The notes under the pieces were generated by a model, which was given only the letters and a program-made list of their open reading frames with translations, had not been told where the DNA came from and did no database searches. A DNA stretch of 64,000 nucleotides from Streptomyces sp. TLI_235 (GTDB lineage Bacteria; Actinomycetota; Actinomycetes; Streptomycetales; Streptomycetaceae), in NCBI GenBank assembly GCA_002300355.1, contig NSGV01000001.1, forward strand, positions 1,116,001 to 1,180,000. Reading direction: 5' to 3'. Shown here piece after piece: positions 9,681 to 21,902 of the stretch (position 1 is its first letter; each line of letters begins with the position of its first letter). A program made the translations under genes and the position numbers.

Positions 9681-9734
9681 TGGGGGGCACCCGCCCGCGG
9701 CGAAGCCGCTGATGGGCCGGGCCGGTGCCCCCCA
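9681..9734 (-). repeat. Inverted repeat between carB and pyrD
   Basis: An 11-bp perfect stem TGGGGGGCACC/GGTGCCCCCCA encloses 32 nt that itself contains a GCGGC-gaa-GCCGC hairpin. It begins 11 bases past the carB stop. It could attenuate or stabilise the transcript within the pyr operon; it need not be a full terminator. Confidence 0.6.
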
Positions 9735-9745
9735 CGGGAATCGGA

Positions 9746-13054
<3,309 letters not shown>

Positions 13055-13056
13055 GG

Positions 13057-14232
13057 TCAGCTCCCTGCGGTGGTACGGGCCGGGGCAGCGGCCATCAGGT
13101 CAACGAAGCGGTCGAAGAGGTACGCGGCGTCGTGCGGGCCGGCCGCGGCCTCCGGGTGGTACTGCACCGAGAAGGCGGGCACGTCCAGCGCCTGCAGGCC
13201 CTCGACCACGTCGTCGTTGAGGCAGACGTGGGAGACCTCGACGCGGCCGAACGGGGTCTCGCTGACCTTGTCCAGCGGCGCGTTCACGGCGAAGCCGTGG
13301 TTGTGCGCGGTGACCTCGACCTTGCCGGTGGTGCGGTCCTGCACCGGCTGGTTGATGCCGCGGTGGCCGTACTTCAGCTTGTAGGTGCCGAAGCCCAGCG
13401 CACGGCCGAGGATCTGGTTGCCGAAGCAGATGCCGAAGAACGGGGTCCTGCGCTCGAGCACGCCGCGGGCCACGGCGACCTGGTGGTCGGCGGTGGCCGG
13501 GTCGCCCGGGCCGTTGGAGAAGAAGACGCCGTCGGGGTTCACCGCGTACACGTCGTCGATGGTGGCGTTCGCGGGCAGCACGTGCACCTCGATGCCGCGC
13601 TCGGCCATCCGCTGCGGGGTCATCGCCTTGATGCCGAGGTCGAGGGCGGCGACGGTGAACTTCTTCTCGCCGATCGCCGGGACGACGTAGGGCTCGGTGG
13701 TGGCGACCTCGGCGCACAGGTCGGCGCCCTTCATCTCGGGCGCCTCCAGCACCCGGGCGAGCAGCGCCTGCTCGTCGGCGAGCGCCGGGCCGGAGAAGAT
13801 GCCGACGCGCATCGCGCCGCGCTCGCGCAGGTGGCGGGTGAGCGCGCGGGTGTCGATGCCGCTGATGCCGACGACGCCCTGGGCGGCGAGCTCGTCGTCC
13901 AGCGAACGGCGGGAGCGCCAGTTGGAGGCGACCCGGGCGGGGTCGCGGACGACGTAGCCGGCGACCCAGATCTGCTTGGACTCGTCGTCCTCGTCGTTCC
14001 AGCCGGTGTTGCCGATCTGCGGGGCGGTCATCACGACGACCTGGCGGTGGTACGACGGGTCGGTCAGGGTCTCCTGGTAGCCGGACATGCCGGTGTTGAA
14101 GACCGCCTCGCCGAAGGTCTCGCCGACGGCGCCGTACGCCTGGCCGCGGAACGTCCGGCCGTCCTCCAGGATGAGCACGGCGGGCACTCGCTCCCGCCTG
14201 GTGCGAGGCGTGGTGGGGGCAGGTGCGGTCAT
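13057..14232 (-). CDS. carA: Carbamoyl-phosphate synthase small (glutaminase) subunit
   Basis: CarA hydrolyses glutamine and channels ammonia to CarB. The 391-residue protein has the CPSase small-chain N-terminal domain ([30 protein letters not shown]) and a class I glutamine amidotransferase domain with the nucleophile elbow FGICFGNQ (the nucleophilic Cys lies in it), and the partner His/Glu in [12 protein letters not shown] at 14232 overlaps the stop of the small membrane protein by ATGA, consistent with translational coupling. Confidence 0.98.
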   Translation of the reverse strand: MTAPAPTTPRTRRERVPAVLILEDGRTFRGQAYGAVGETFGEAVFNTGMSGYQETLTDPSYHRQVVVMTAPQIGNTGWNDEDDESKQIWVAGYVVRDPARVASNWRSRRSLDDELAAQGVVGISGIDTRALTRHLRERGAMRVGIFSGPALADEQALLARVLEAPEMKGADLCAEVATTEPYVVPAIGEKKFTVAALDLGIKAMTPQRMAERGIEVHVLPANATIDDVYAVNPDGVFFSNGPGDPATADHQVAVARGVLERRTPFFGICFGNQILGRALGFGTYKLKYGHRGINQPVQDRTTGKVEVTAHNHGFAVNAPLDKVSETPFGRVEVSHVCLNDDVVEGLQALDVPAFSVQYHPEAAAGPHDAAYLFDRFVDLMAAAPARTTAGS

Positions 14233-14789
14233 GTGGCGGCCTCTTCCGTCTTCTTCGTCTTCGTTCGTTCGATCAGAGCCTCGACCGCCTCGACCCAGGC
14301 GGTGTGCTCGTCGGGGTGGTCGGCCCGGAAGCCCGAGTCCAGGGCGGTGCCCCCCAGGTCCCAGGTGACGACCAGCAGCCCGGCGGGGACGACCTTCCCC
14401 GCGATGCCCGAGTCACGCCGGGCGCCGGTGAGCGCCGCGGCGGGGATCCACAGGTCCTCGTCGCCGGGGCGGCGGACCAGGAGCCCTTGCTCGGTGAGGG
14501 TCAGCTCGGCCAGGCTGCGGGTGCCGAGGCCGTGCGCGACGACCCGGTCCAGCCAGTTCCCGGCCGTGGTGGAGCCGTGGTAGCGGCCCTCGGTGTGCAG
14601 CAGCGGCGCCCCGGGGTCGTCGGGGACGGCGGGCGGCGACGGCAGCTCGGACTGCAGCGTCCGGCGCCAGTTCCAGCCCTGCCGCATCAGCCAGTACACC
14701 AGCGCGATCAGGATCAGCAGCCCGACCGTCCAGCCGATGTAGCCGGGCCAGTCGGTGACGTGGGCCTGCTCGGCGGCGAGCCCGGTCAC
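14229..14789 (-). CDS. Conserved single-pass membrane protein between pyrC and carA
   Basis: The 186-residue protein has one transmembrane helix (about 19-35, [18 protein letters not shown]) and a soluble domain of unknown function that resembles what is annotated as PH-like in actinobacteria. Mycobacteria have a comparable membrane protein at the same place between pyrC and carA. The GTG at 14789 overlaps the pyrC stop (GTGA), and its own stop overlaps carA (ATGA), so it is fully embedded in the pyr operon. A pathway role is inferred from position only. Confidence 0.8.
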   Translation of the reverse strand: MTGLAAEQAHVTDWPGYIGWTVGLLILIALVYWLMRQGWNWRRTLQSELPSPPAVPDDPGAPLLHTEGRYHGSTTAGNWLDRVVAHGLGTRSLAELTLTEQGLLVRRPGDEDLWIPAAALTGARRDSGIAGKVVPAGLLVVTWDLGGTALDSGFRADHPDEHTAWVEAVEALIERTKTKKTEEAAT

Positions 14790-16090
14790 GCCAGCCCGTC
14801 CCGGTCGGCGAGCTCGCCGGCCAGCACGGTGGCGCGGCCGCGGAGGAAGGTCGCGTGCACGCGCCCGGGCAGGTCGAGGCCACGGTAGGGGGTGTTTCGG
14901 CTGCGGGTGGCGAAGCTCTCGGGATCCACGGCACCACGGTACGCGGGATCGAAGAGCACCAGGTTCGCCGGCTCACCCACCGAGATCGGGCGACCCTGCC
15001 CGGTGAGACGGCCGATCCGGGCCGGGCGGGACGACATGCGGTCGGCGACGCCCTCCCAGTTCAGCAGGCCGGTGTCCACCATCGTCTGCTGGACGACCGA
15101 GAGCGCCGTCTCCAGGCCGACCATGCCCATCGCGGCGACCGCCCACTCGCAGTCCTTGTCCTCCGCGGGGTGCGGGGCGTGGTCGGTGGCGACCGCGTCG
15201 ATGGTGCCGTCGGCGAGCGCGGCGCGCAGCGCCTCCACGTCCGCGGCGGTGCGCAGCGGCGGGTTGACCTTGTAGACCGGGTCGTAGGTGCGCACCAGCT
15301 CGTCGGTGAGCAGCAGGTGGTGCGGGGTGACCTCGGCGGTGACGTTCCAGCCCTTGGCCTTGGCCCAGCGGATGATCTCGACCGAGCCGGCCGTGGAGAC
15401 GTGGCAGACGTGCAGGCGGGAGCCGACGTGCGCGGCGAGCAGCACGTCGCGGGCGATGATCGACTCCTCGGCGACGGCCGGCCAGCCGCCGAGCCCGAGC
15501 TCGCCGGAGACCTGGCCCTCGTTCATCTGGGCGCCCTCGGTGAGCCGGGGCTCCTGGGCGTGCTGGGCGACGACGCCGTCGAAGGCCTTCACGTACTCCA
15601 GGGCGCGGCGCATGATGACCGCGTCGTCGACGCACTTGCCGTCGTCGGAGAAGACCCGCACGCCGGCGGCGGAGTCGTGCATGGCGCCGAGCTCGGCGAG
15701 CTTCTTGCCCTCCAGGCCGACGGTGACGGCGCCGACCGGCTGGACGTCGCAGTAGCCGGACTCCTGGCCGAGCCGCCAGACCTGCTCGACGACGCCGGCG
15801 GTGTCGGCGACCGGGAAGGTGTTGGCCATCGCGTGGACGGTGGTGTAGCCGCCCTTGGCGGCGGCCTGGGTGCCGGTGAGGACGGTCTCGGCGTCCTCGC
15901 GGCCGGGCTCGCGCAGGTGGGTGTGCAGGTCGACCAGGCCCGGCAGGGCGATCAGGCCGTGCGCGTCGATGTCGACGTCCGCCTCGACGGTCAGACCCTC
16001 GCCGATCTCGCGGACCACGCCGTCGGCGATGTGGATGTCCTTGGGGGCGCCGCCGAGGATCTGGGCGTTGCGGATCAGGTAGCTGGTCAC
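14786..16090 (-). CDS. pyrC: Dihydroorotase
   Basis: PyrC cyclises N-carbamoyl-aspartate to dihydroorotate. The 434-residue class I amidohydrolase has the zinc motif [10 protein letters not shown] (54-63), further metal ligands in the HVCHVST segment, and the catalytic aspartate in VATDHAPHP. The GTG start at 16090 overlaps the pyrB stop (GTGA); an in-frame extension further upstream lacks homology. It belongs to the coupled pyr cluster. Confidence 0.97.
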   Translation of the reverse strand: MTSYLIRNAQILGGAPKDIHIADGVVREIGEGLTVEADVDIDAHGLIALPGLVDLHTHLREPGREDAETVLTGTQAAAKGGYTTVHAMANTFPVADTAGVVEQVWRLGQESGYCDVQPVGAVTVGLEGKKLAELGAMHDSAAGVRVFSDDGKCVDDAVIMRRALEYVKAFDGVVAQHAQEPRLTEGAQMNEGQVSGELGLGGWPAVAEESIIARDVLLAAHVGSRLHVCHVSTAGSVEIIRWAKAKGWNVTAEVTPHHLLLTDELVRTYDPVYKVNPPLRTAADVEALRAALADGTIDAVATDHAPHPAEDKDCEWAVAAMGMVGLETALSVVQQTMVDTGLLNWEGVADRMSSRPARIGRLTGQGRPISVGEPANLVLFDPAYRGAVDPESFATRSRNTPYRGLDLPGRVHATFLRGRATVLAGELADRDGLA

Positions 16091-17076
16091 TGGGCGGTCT
16101 CCGAGGAGTCGGTGGTGCGGGGGCTGTCGGCGAGGGTGGCACCGCCGAGCAACAGGTAGAGGACGGCCATCCGGATGGAGACGCCATTGGCGACCTGCTC
16201 GACCACGGTGCAGCGCGGCGAGTCGGCGACCTCGGCGGTGATCTCCATGCCGCGGACCATCGGGCCGGGGTGCATGACGATGGCGTGCTCGGGGAGCTGG
16301 GCCATGCGGAGGCCGTCCATGCCGTAGCGGCGGGAGTACTCCCGCTCGGTGGGGAAGAAGGCGGCGTTCATCCGCTCGCGCTGGACGCGGAGCATCATCA
16401 GCGCGTCGGTCTTCGGCAGCACGGCGTCGAGGTCGTAGCTGACCTGGCAGGGCCAGTTCTCGATGCCGATCGGCACCAGGGTGGGCGGGGCGACGAAGGT
16501 GACCTCGGCGCCGAGCGTCGTCAGCAGGTGCACGTTGGAGCGGGCGACCCGGCTGTGCAGGACGTCGCCGACGATGGTGACCCGGCGGCCGGCGAGGTCG
16601 CGGCCGAGGCCCGGGTTGAGGTGGCGGCGCATGGTGAAGGCGTCGAGCAGGGCCTGGGTGGGGTGCTCGTGGGTGCCGTCGCCGGCGTTGATGACGCTGC
16701 CGTGCAGCCACTCGGACTGGGCGAGCCGGGCCGGCGCGCCGGAGGCGTGGTGCCGGATGACGACGGCGTCGGCGCCCATGGCCTGCAGGGTGAGCGCGGT
16801 GTCCTTGAGGCTCTCGCCCTTGGAGACCGAGGAGCCCTTGGCGGAGAAGTTGATGACGTCCGCGGACAGCCGCTTCTCGGCGACCTCGAAGGAGGTCTTG
16901 GTGCGGGTCGAGTCCTCGAAGAAGAGGTTGACGACGGTGCGGCCGCGCAGGGTCGGCAGCTTCTTGACGGCCCGCCCGGAGAGCTGGGCGAGCTCCTCGG
17001 CGGTGTCCAGGATGAGCAGGGCGTCGTCGCGGGCGAGGTCGGCGGTGGAGACGAGGTGGCGCTTCACGCGGGTCAC
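16087..17076 (-). CDS. pyrB: Aspartate carbamoyltransferase catalytic subunit
   Basis: PyrB condenses carbamoyl phosphate with aspartate, the committed step of pyrimidine synthesis. The 329-residue protein contains the carbamoyl-phosphate motif [11 protein letters not shown] (STRT at 56-59), the [11 protein letters not shown] lysine loop, [13 protein letters not shown], and the C-terminal [11 protein letters not shown]. No pyrI is visible, and the operon has pyrR instead. GTG at 17076 overlaps the pyrR stop (GTGA). Confidence 0.98.
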   Translation of the reverse strand: MTRVKRHLVSTADLARDDALLILDTAEELAQLSGRAVKKLPTLRGRTVVNLFFEDSTRTKTSFEVAEKRLSADVINFSAKGSSVSKGESLKDTALTLQAMGADAVVIRHHASGAPARLAQSEWLHGSVINAGDGTHEHPTQALLDAFTMRRHLNPGLGRDLAGRRVTIVGDVLHSRVARSNVHLLTTLGAEVTFVAPPTLVPIGIENWPCQVSYDLDAVLPKTDALMMLRVQRERMNAAFFPTEREYSRRYGMDGLRMAQLPEHAIVMHPGPMVRGMEITAEVADSPRCTVVEQVANGVSIRMAVLYLLLGGATLADSPRTTDSSETAQ

Positions 17077-17687
17077 TCCGGAAGGTGCGGGGAGGCGGCG
17101 AGCGCCTGGGTGGAACGGGCCGCGTAGTCGCGGTCGCCGACGAGGACGGCGTCGCGGCCGTCGCTGTCGGCGAGCTGGACCTGGACGGCCTCGCGCAGCG
17201 AGGTGGGCAGGTTCTTGCCCACGTAGTCGGCGCGGATGGGCAGCTCGCGGTGGCCGCGGTCGACCAGGACGGCGAGCTGGACGGCGCGCGGGCGGCCGAT
17301 GTCGCTGAGGGCGTCGAGCGCGGCGCGGATGGTGCGGCCGGAGAAGAGCACGTCGTCGACGAGGATGACCAGCTTGCCGTCGATGCCGGAGGACGGGATC
17401 TCGGTGTGCTCCAGCGCGCGGGCGGGCTTCAGCCGCAGGTCGTCCCGGTACATCGTGATGTCCAGGGTGCCGAGCGGGATCTCGCGGCCGGTGATCTGGG
17501 TGAGCCTGGCGTGCAGCCGGCGGGCCAGGTGGACGCCGCGGGTGTGGATGCCGAGGAGAACGACGTCCTCGGCGCCCTTGGCGCGCTCCACGATCTCGTG
17601 GGCGATCCGGGTGACGACCCGGGCGATGTCGGTGGCGTCCAGCACCTGGTGGGGCGGGCGCGGCGCGGTTGTTCCGTCTGTGGTCAT
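17073..17687 (-). CDS. pyrR: Bifunctional pyr operon regulator/uracil phosphoribosyltransferase
   Basis: PyrR binds pyr mRNA when UMP is abundant and also has uracil phosphoribosyltransferase activity. The 204-residue protein has the PRPP signature [13 protein letters not shown] (108-120) and the conserved [12 protein letters not shown] segment. ATG at 17687 has a strong but rather distant AAGGAGG (11 nt away). It is the first gene of the leftward pyr operon, and its leader carries a PyrR-binding-loop match that adjoins that Shine-Dalgarno, pointing to translational autorepression. Confidence 0.96.
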   Translation of the reverse strand: MTTDGTTAPRPPHQVLDATDIARVVTRIAHEIVERAKGAEDVVLLGIHTRGVHLARRLHARLTQITGREIPLGTLDITMYRDDLRLKPARALEHTEIPSSGIDGKLVILVDDVLFSGRTIRAALDALSDIGRPRAVQLAVLVDRGHRELPIRADYVGKNLPTSLREAVQVQLADSDGRDAVLVGDRDYAARSTQALAASPHLPE

Positions 17688-17698
17688 GCCGAAGCGGA

Positions 17699-17724
17699 CC
17701 TCCTTCCCCGCCTCACGGGACGGG
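17699..17724 (-). promoter_or_regulatory. Putative PyrR-binding RNA loop with adjoining Shine-Dalgarno
   Basis: On the minus strand GTCCCGTGAGGC (17721 down to 17710) fits the PyrR binding-loop consensus known from Bacillus (RUCCNGNGAGGY). It is enclosed by a CCCG/CGGG lower stem (17721-17724 with 17707-17710) with a short CC/GG upper stem. The pyrR Shine-Dalgarno AAGGAGG (17699-17705) begins one base past the stem. No terminator follows, so control would be by blocking translation, as reported for Mycobacterium smegmatis. Confidence 0.65.
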
Positions 17725-17901
17725 TCTTAAAGGATGTCTGGGATTGGCGCCCGGCGCACCGGGGCCGTGCCCATGCTATCAGTGCGGCCCCGGCCCCTCG
17801 GGAAGGCGCCGTTCCGTTTGGTGTCCTCGCAGGTCAACCGAGGTAGTGGGGCCCGACCGGCGCCGCGGGGGGGCACTATTCGCACGACTGCCCCATTCGG
17901 C

Positions 17902-17944
17902 TTGACGCGACTACCTCACTCTACGTAACCTCACAGTGAGTTAC
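17902..17944 (+). promoter_or_regulatory. bldD promoter with overlapping BldD-type operator
   Basis: TTGACG (17902-17907), an 18-nt spacer and TAACCT (17926-17931) form a HrdB-like promoter. An inverted repeat, GTAA-c-CTCAC-a-GTGAG-TTAC (17925-17944), covers the -10 and start region. The TCAC/GTGA half-sites resemble reported BldD targets, so it probably serves bldD autorepression. The resulting leader is about 110 nt. Confidence 0.6.
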
Positions 17945-18048
17945 GGGACCGGCGCCGCACCCACCGGTTCGGGCGACCGGTCCGCGGTCACCACCCGCGC
18001 TCTCGTGGCTCTTCACTGCACGCGAAGCAATATTGTCCGGGGAGATCA

Positions 18049-18552
18049 ATGTCCAGCGACTACGCGAAGCAGCTCGGGGCCAAGCTCCGGGCCATCCGCA
18101 CTCAGCAGGGTCTCTCCCTGCACGGCGTCGAGGAGAAGTCCCAGGGTCGCTGGAAGGCCGTCGTCGTCGGTTCCTACGAGCGCGGCGACCGCGCCGTGAC
18201 CGTCCAGCGCCTCGCCGAGCTGGCGGAGTTCTACGGCGTTCCGGTGCAGGAGCTGCTGCCCGGCGGCACTCCGGGCGGTGCGGCCGAGCCGCCGCCGCGC
18301 CTGGTCCTCGACCTGGAGAGACTGACCCAGGTCCCGTCCGAGAAGGCCGGCCCGCTGCAGCGCTACGCGGCCACCATCCAGAGCCAGCGCGGCGACTACA
18401 ACGGCAAGGTGCTGTCGATCCGCCAGGACGACCTGCGTACCCTGGCCGTGATCTACGACCAGTCGCCGTCCATCCTCACCGAGCAGCTGATCAGCTGGGG
18501 CGTGCTGAACCCGGACGCGCGCCGCGCCGTCCGCGAGGAAGACGCCGGCTGA
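18049..18552 (+). CDS. bldD: Developmental master regulator BldD
   Basis: BldD represses sporulation genes during vegetative growth when dimerised by tetrameric cyclic di-GMP. The 167-residue protein has an N-terminal XRE-type helix-turn-helix (about 8-70) and a C-terminal signalling domain. The c-di-GMP motif RGD (114-116) followed eight residues later by RQDD (125-128) is intact and at the same positions as in model streptomycetes. ATG at 18049 follows GGGGAG. It is transcribed divergently from pyrR and ends at a strong hairpin. Confidence 0.98.
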   Translation: MSSDYAKQLGAKLRAIRTQQGLSLHGVEEKSQGRWKAVVVGSYERGDRAVTVQRLAELAEFYGVPVQELLPGGTPGGAAEPPPRLVLDLERLTQVPSEKAGPLQRYAATIQSQRGDYNGKVLSIRQDDLRTLAVIYDQSPSILTEQLISWGVLNPDARRAVREEDAG

Positions 18553-18575
18553 TCTCCCTCTCCTTGCAGAAACGT

Positions 18576-18615
18576 CACGGCGGGGCGTGCGGCAGCGACC
18601 GCGCGCCCCGCCGTG
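18576..18615 (+). terminator. Terminator after bldD
   Basis: A 12-bp stem CACGGCGGGGCG/CGCCCCGCCGTG spaced by 16 nt begins 23 bases after the bldD stop. The gene on the opposite strand ends at 18658, so it may serve both strands. Confidence 0.7.
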
Positions 18616-18657
18616 GTCCGTCCGGGGCCGCCACTGCGACCCCCGGCACCGACCCGG

Positions 18658-19518
18658 TCAGCACACCGAGCCCAGGCTGAATCCGGGCTCCGCCCGCACG
18701 TCGTCCAGCTCGACCGCCGCCGGCGCATAGCCGCCGCCCTCGCTCTGCCAGGCCCACGCCACCGGCCGGTACTCGCCGCAGGCCCCGGCCGCCCCCTGCG
18801 AGCCGTGCAGCAGCGCCGCACCCGGCAGCTCCCGGTACAGGCCGGCGCAGAGCACGGCGCAGACCAGGTCGAGGTCCTCGTCGTTGATCCGCACCACCCC
18901 GTCCTCCCAGTGCAGGATCCGGGCCTCCGCCTCCAGCCGCCCGCCCGGCGCCTCCACCGCGCACAGGAACCGGTACGCGCCGAACCCCGCGCCGACCAGC
19001 ATCCGGCGGAACAGCTCGGCGCCCCGCTGGTGCGCCTGCCGGACCAGCGGCCCCGCCTCCGCCCCGCCGTCACCGTCGTCCAGCAGCAGCTCGACATGAC
19101 GCAGCGTCAGTCCGCTCTCCCGCGCCCGGACCAGCCGCGGCACGAAGTCCCCGACCAGCTCCTCGCCCTGGTAGGGCAGCAGTTGGGTCTGCAGCGGCGG
19201 GTTCACCAGGTACTTGTCGCGGGCCGCCTGCCCGGCCGGGTCGAGGCGGTGCAGCAGGCAGAAGTCGGCGAAGTCGTCGATGTGGAACATCCGGGCCTGC
19301 ACGGTCGCGTAACTGCGGCGGGCGTCGGCCAGCAGGACGGCGGTGTCCAGCAGGTAGCTGTCGTAGTCCGTGGCATCGGTGAGGTGCCAGGCGCGGGCCC
19401 GCTCGAAGTCCTCGGCGCTGGTGAGGATGCCCGTCACGAAGGCCTCCTCGCCGCGCGGCCGGGCGGCGGCGTTGGCGGTGCAGCGGGACGGCCGGGGGGC
19501 GCGGGGGTTGCGGGACAT
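18658..19518 (-). CDS. Uncharacterised protein
   Basis: A 286-residue soluble protein with no family I recognise. Its N-terminus is Arg/Pro/Ala-rich (MSRNPRAPRPSRCTANAAARP). The rest looks like a folded acidic alpha/beta protein with Asp/Glu-rich segments (HLTDATDYDSYLLDTA, MFHIDDFADF) and no signal peptide or membrane helix. ATG at 19518 is preferred because CAGGAG precedes it by seven bases; longer frames upstream lack support. It converges with bldD. Codon use matches the neighbours, so recent transfer is not suggested. Confidence 0.7.
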   Translation of the reverse strand: MSRNPRAPRPSRCTANAAARPRGEEAFVTGILTSAEDFERARAWHLTDATDYDSYLLDTAVLLADARRSYATVQARMFHIDDFADFCLLHRLDPAGQAARDKYLVNPPLQTQLLPYQGEELVGDFVPRLVRARESGLTLRHVELLLDDGDGGAEAGPLVRQAHQRGAELFRRMLVGAGFGAYRFLCAVEAPGGRLEAEARILHWEDGVVRINDEDLDLVCAVLCAGLYRELPGAALLHGSQGAAGACGEYRPVAWAWQSEGGGYAPAAVELDDVRAEPGFSLGSVC

Positions 19519-19883
19519 CGTCGACTCCTGCGGGGCGGTGCGGTCGGTCGACCCTGTCCTCCCCACCCCCGGCAGCCGCACACGCACCGGTTGTCACAGC
19601 CCTGTAACCGAAAGCAACCACGGTCCGTACAGGGCGCGGCCGGCTCCGCAGCACGGGCCGGCCCGAGGCACCCGTCCGTGACGGGTCGCCCCCTCGCCGG
19701 CCGGCATGGTGGCCGCCGGCGGCGGACCGCCGACTCGTCGCCGTGCACACCGAACTGCAGCGCCTCAGCGAGGAGTTGCGGATCGCCGACCGGCTTGCCG
19801 ACCTGCTCCGGCGGGTGACCGGGCGGCGGCGGTCGTGGTGCCGCCGCCGGGTGGCTGGCCCGCACCCCCGAGGGGGCGCCCGG
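19519..19883. other. 365-base gene-poor interval with a possible gene remnant
   Basis: No complete gene is visible. On the plus strand about 19716-19823 reads as a plausible helical segment (ADRRLVAVHTELQRLSEE, then LRIADRLADLLRRVTG) with native-like GC3, but it has no convincing start and dissolves into Arg/Gly-rich translation. It might be the coiled-coil remainder of a lost regulator. The left part should hold the promoter of the unknown gene at 18658-19518, but I cannot define it. Confidence 0.3.
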
Positions 19884-20708
19884 TCAGGGGCGGGGGGCGC
19901 GGGCGAGTTGGCGGGACTGGGCGACCAGGCGGCCGGCCTCGTCCCAGATCTCGCAGTCCTCCTCGAAGTAGCCGCCGGCCAGGTTGCGGGTGGCGTGCGA
20001 GACGCGGAGCCAGCCGGGGACGGGCTTGGCGCGGAGGTGGACGGTGAGTTCGACGGTGGGTGCCCAGCCGGGCAGGCCGAGGTCGAAGGTGACGGGCGGC
20101 AGGGCGTCCGCGACGAGCAGGAGCAGCAGGGGGTCGGGCTGCCGGCCGTCGGCGAGCCGGAACCAGCCCTGGATGCGGCCCTTCCGGGAGGGCTGTCCGA
20201 GGGCCCAGCCGATCGTCTCCGGGTCGAGCCGGAGGTCGAACCGCTCCAGCAGCGCGGCCTGTTCGATGAGCTGCGGCGGGGCGTGCTCGACGCCGATGCA
20301 CTCGTCGGGCAGCGGCATGACGGGCGGCTGGGCGCTGGTGGCGACCTCCCCGTCGAGGGTGTCGAGGTCGCCGTAGGTGGCGAGGACGCGGAGCCGTTCC
20401 TGGCCGTCCTGGCTGAGCGAGGCGGTGCCGGTGGTCAGGGTGCGGCCGCGGCGGACGGTCTCGGTGCGGACGGTGGCCGGGCCGGGCCGGGAGGCGGAGA
20501 GGTAGTGGCCGCTGATGGAGAGCGGGTCCCGGTGCTCGCCGTGCGCGAGGGAGAGCGCGTGTCCGGCGACCGCGAGCAGCAGGCCGCCGTTGACGCCGCC
20601 GCCGATCTGCCAGCCGGCGCCGAGTTCGGCGTCGTAGCGGCCTGACTCCGCCGGGTGCGGGGTGAGCGCGATGCCCTGGTCGAACTCGCTGCGGGTCACG
20701 GTGGTCAT
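19884..20708 (-). CDS. Acyl-CoA thioesterase-like protein (TesB/hot-dog type)
   Basis: The 274-residue protein looks like a double hot-dog thioesterase-family member (4HBT_3-like): an N-terminal half with GGGVNGGLLLAVAGHAL, then HYLSASRPGPATVRTETVRRGRTL, and a C-terminal half ending in TVELTVHLRAKPVPGWLRVSHATRNLAGGYFEEDCEIWDEAGRLVAQSRQ, the usual final strands. Substrate is unknown; it would hydrolyse acyl-CoA thioesters in the cytosol if active. ATG at 20708 with GAAGGAC upstream is preferred over an extension by nine codons. A terminator separates it from nusB. Confidence 0.75.
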   Translation of the reverse strand: MTTVTRSEFDQGIALTPHPAESGRYDAELGAGWQIGGGVNGGLLLAVAGHALSLAHGEHRDPLSISGHYLSASRPGPATVRTETVRRGRTLTTGTASLSQDGQERLRVLATYGDLDTLDGEVATSAQPPVMPLPDECIGVEHAPPQLIEQAALLERFDLRLDPETIGWALGQPSRKGRIQGWFRLADGRQPDPLLLLLVADALPPVTFDLGLPGWAPTVELTVHLRAKPVPGWLRVSHATRNLAGGYFEEDCEIWDEAGRLVAQSRQLARAPRP

Positions 20709-20773
20709 GGGTGGTACGTCCTTCGCCTCAGACACTACTGGCGAGTAGCCTACGCCTCCGTACGGAACGCGCG

Positions 20774-20805
20774 AAGGCCGCCGGACCGATCGGTCCGGCG
20801 GCCTT
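20774..20805 (-). terminator. Terminator after nusB
   Basis: A 32-base perfect palindrome (each arm AAGGCCGCCGGACCGA or its complement) begins 26 bases past the nusB stop and ends before the thioesterase gene. Confidence 0.8.
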
Positions 20806-20830
20806 TCACTGCGTCTGGTGCGGGCGTCGC

Positions 20831-21271
20831 TCAGTCGCGGCGGATCTGCGGCTTGAGATCCATGAACCGGGCGAGCAGGCCGTTGACGAACGCCGGGGAC
20901 TCGTCGGTGGAGTACTCCTTGGCGATCTCGACGGCCTCGTCGAGGACGACGGCGTCGGGGACGCCGTCCTCCCAGATCAGCTCGTACGCACCGATCCGCA
21001 GCACGTTGCGGTCCGCGATCGGCATCCGGTCGAGCGTCCAGCCCACGGCGTAGGTCGAGATCAGCTCGTCGATCCGGCGGGCGTGGTCGCTGTAGCCCTC
21101 GATGAGCTGCATCGTGTACTCGCCGACCTGCGGGGTGGTCTCACCCGGCTTGGCCTCCCGAGCCCGGCCGACCCACTCGGCGAGGACGCGCTCGGGCGCG
21201 ACTCCCCGGTGGTCCGCCTCGAAGAGGATCTGGAAGGCGCGAGTGCGGGCCTTGGTGCGCGCGTTGGACAC
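20831..21271 (-). CDS. nusB: Transcription antitermination factor NusB
   Basis: NusB with NusE/S10 binds boxA RNA and supports rRNA antitermination. The 146-residue all-helical protein has KARTRAFQILFEADHRG at its N-terminus and the C-terminal DEAVEIAKEYSTDESPAFVNGLL signature, all typical. GTG at 21271 lies two bases after the efp stop, so it is probably co-transcribed and coupled with efp. Confidence 0.97.
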   Translation of the reverse strand: MSNARTKARTRAFQILFEADHRGVAPERVLAEWVGRAREAKPGETTPQVGEYTMQLIEGYSDHARRIDELISTYAVGWTLDRMPIADRNVLRIGAYELIWEDGVPDAVVLDEAVEIAKEYSTDESPAFVNGLLARFMDLKPQIRRD

Positions 21272-21273
21272 GA

Positions 21274-21837
21274 TTACTTGACCCGGCCGAGGTAGCTGCC
21301 GTCGCGGGTGTCGACCTTGACCTTCTCACCGGTGGTGACGAAGAGCGGGACCTGGATCTCGGCGCCGGTCTCCAGGGTGGCCGGCTTGGTGCCGCCGGTG
21401 GAGCGGTCGCCCTGGACGCCCGGCTCGGTCTCGGCGATGGTGAGCTCGACGGCGGCCGGGAGCTCGACGTACAGCGGGACGCCCTCGTTCTGGGCGACCA
21501 GGGCCTCGAAGCCCTCGAGCAGGTACTTGGCGGCGTCGCCGACGGTGGCGGAGTCGACCGGCACCTGGTCGTAGGTGTCCATGTCCATGAAGATGAAGGC
21601 GTCGCCGTCACGGTACGAGTACTGCATGGTGCGCTTGTCGACGTTCGCGGTCTCGACCTTGATACCGGCGTTGAAGGTCTTCTCGACGACCTTGCCGGTG
21701 AGGACCTCCTTCAGCTTGGTACGCACGAAGGCCGGGCCCTTGCCGGGCTTGACGTGCTGGAACTCGACGACGGACCAGAGCTTGCCGCCGTCCAGCTTGA
21801 GGACCATGCCGTTCTTGAGATCGTTCGTGGAAGCCAC
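21274..21837 (-). CDS. efp: Elongation factor P
   Basis: EF-P relieves ribosome stalling at proline stretches. The 187-residue protein has three beta-barrel domains; the tip loop reads KPGKGPAF, the PGKGP form of Actinobacteria whose lysine (Lys33) is thought to act unmodified. Family signature [19 protein letters not shown] is present. GTG at 21837 is chosen because family members start (M/V)ASTNDLKNG and AGGAG lies upstream; an in-frame ATG ten codons earlier is less likely. It is followed by nusB and preceded by an M24 protein gene. Confidence 0.97.
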   Translation of the reverse strand: MASTNDLKNGMVLKLDGGKLWSVVEFQHVKPGKGPAFVRTKLKEVLTGKVVEKTFNAGIKVETANVDKRTMQYSYRDGDAFIFMDMDTYDQVPVDSATVGDAAKYLLEGFEALVAQNEGVPLYVELPAAVELTIAETEPGVQGDRSTGGTKPATLETGAEIQVPLFVTTGEKVKVDTRDGSYLGRVK

Positions 21838-21902
21838 GGGCGCACTTACTCCTGATATAGCTGTCAAGGAACCAAGGGTGCGCGGCCGCGCCGCCGGGGC
21901 GG

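Noticed and set aside
17773..17802. TAGCAT as the pyrR promoter -10
   Set aside because: The leader position is right but no acceptable -35 is found at 16-19 bases, so no promoter is called.
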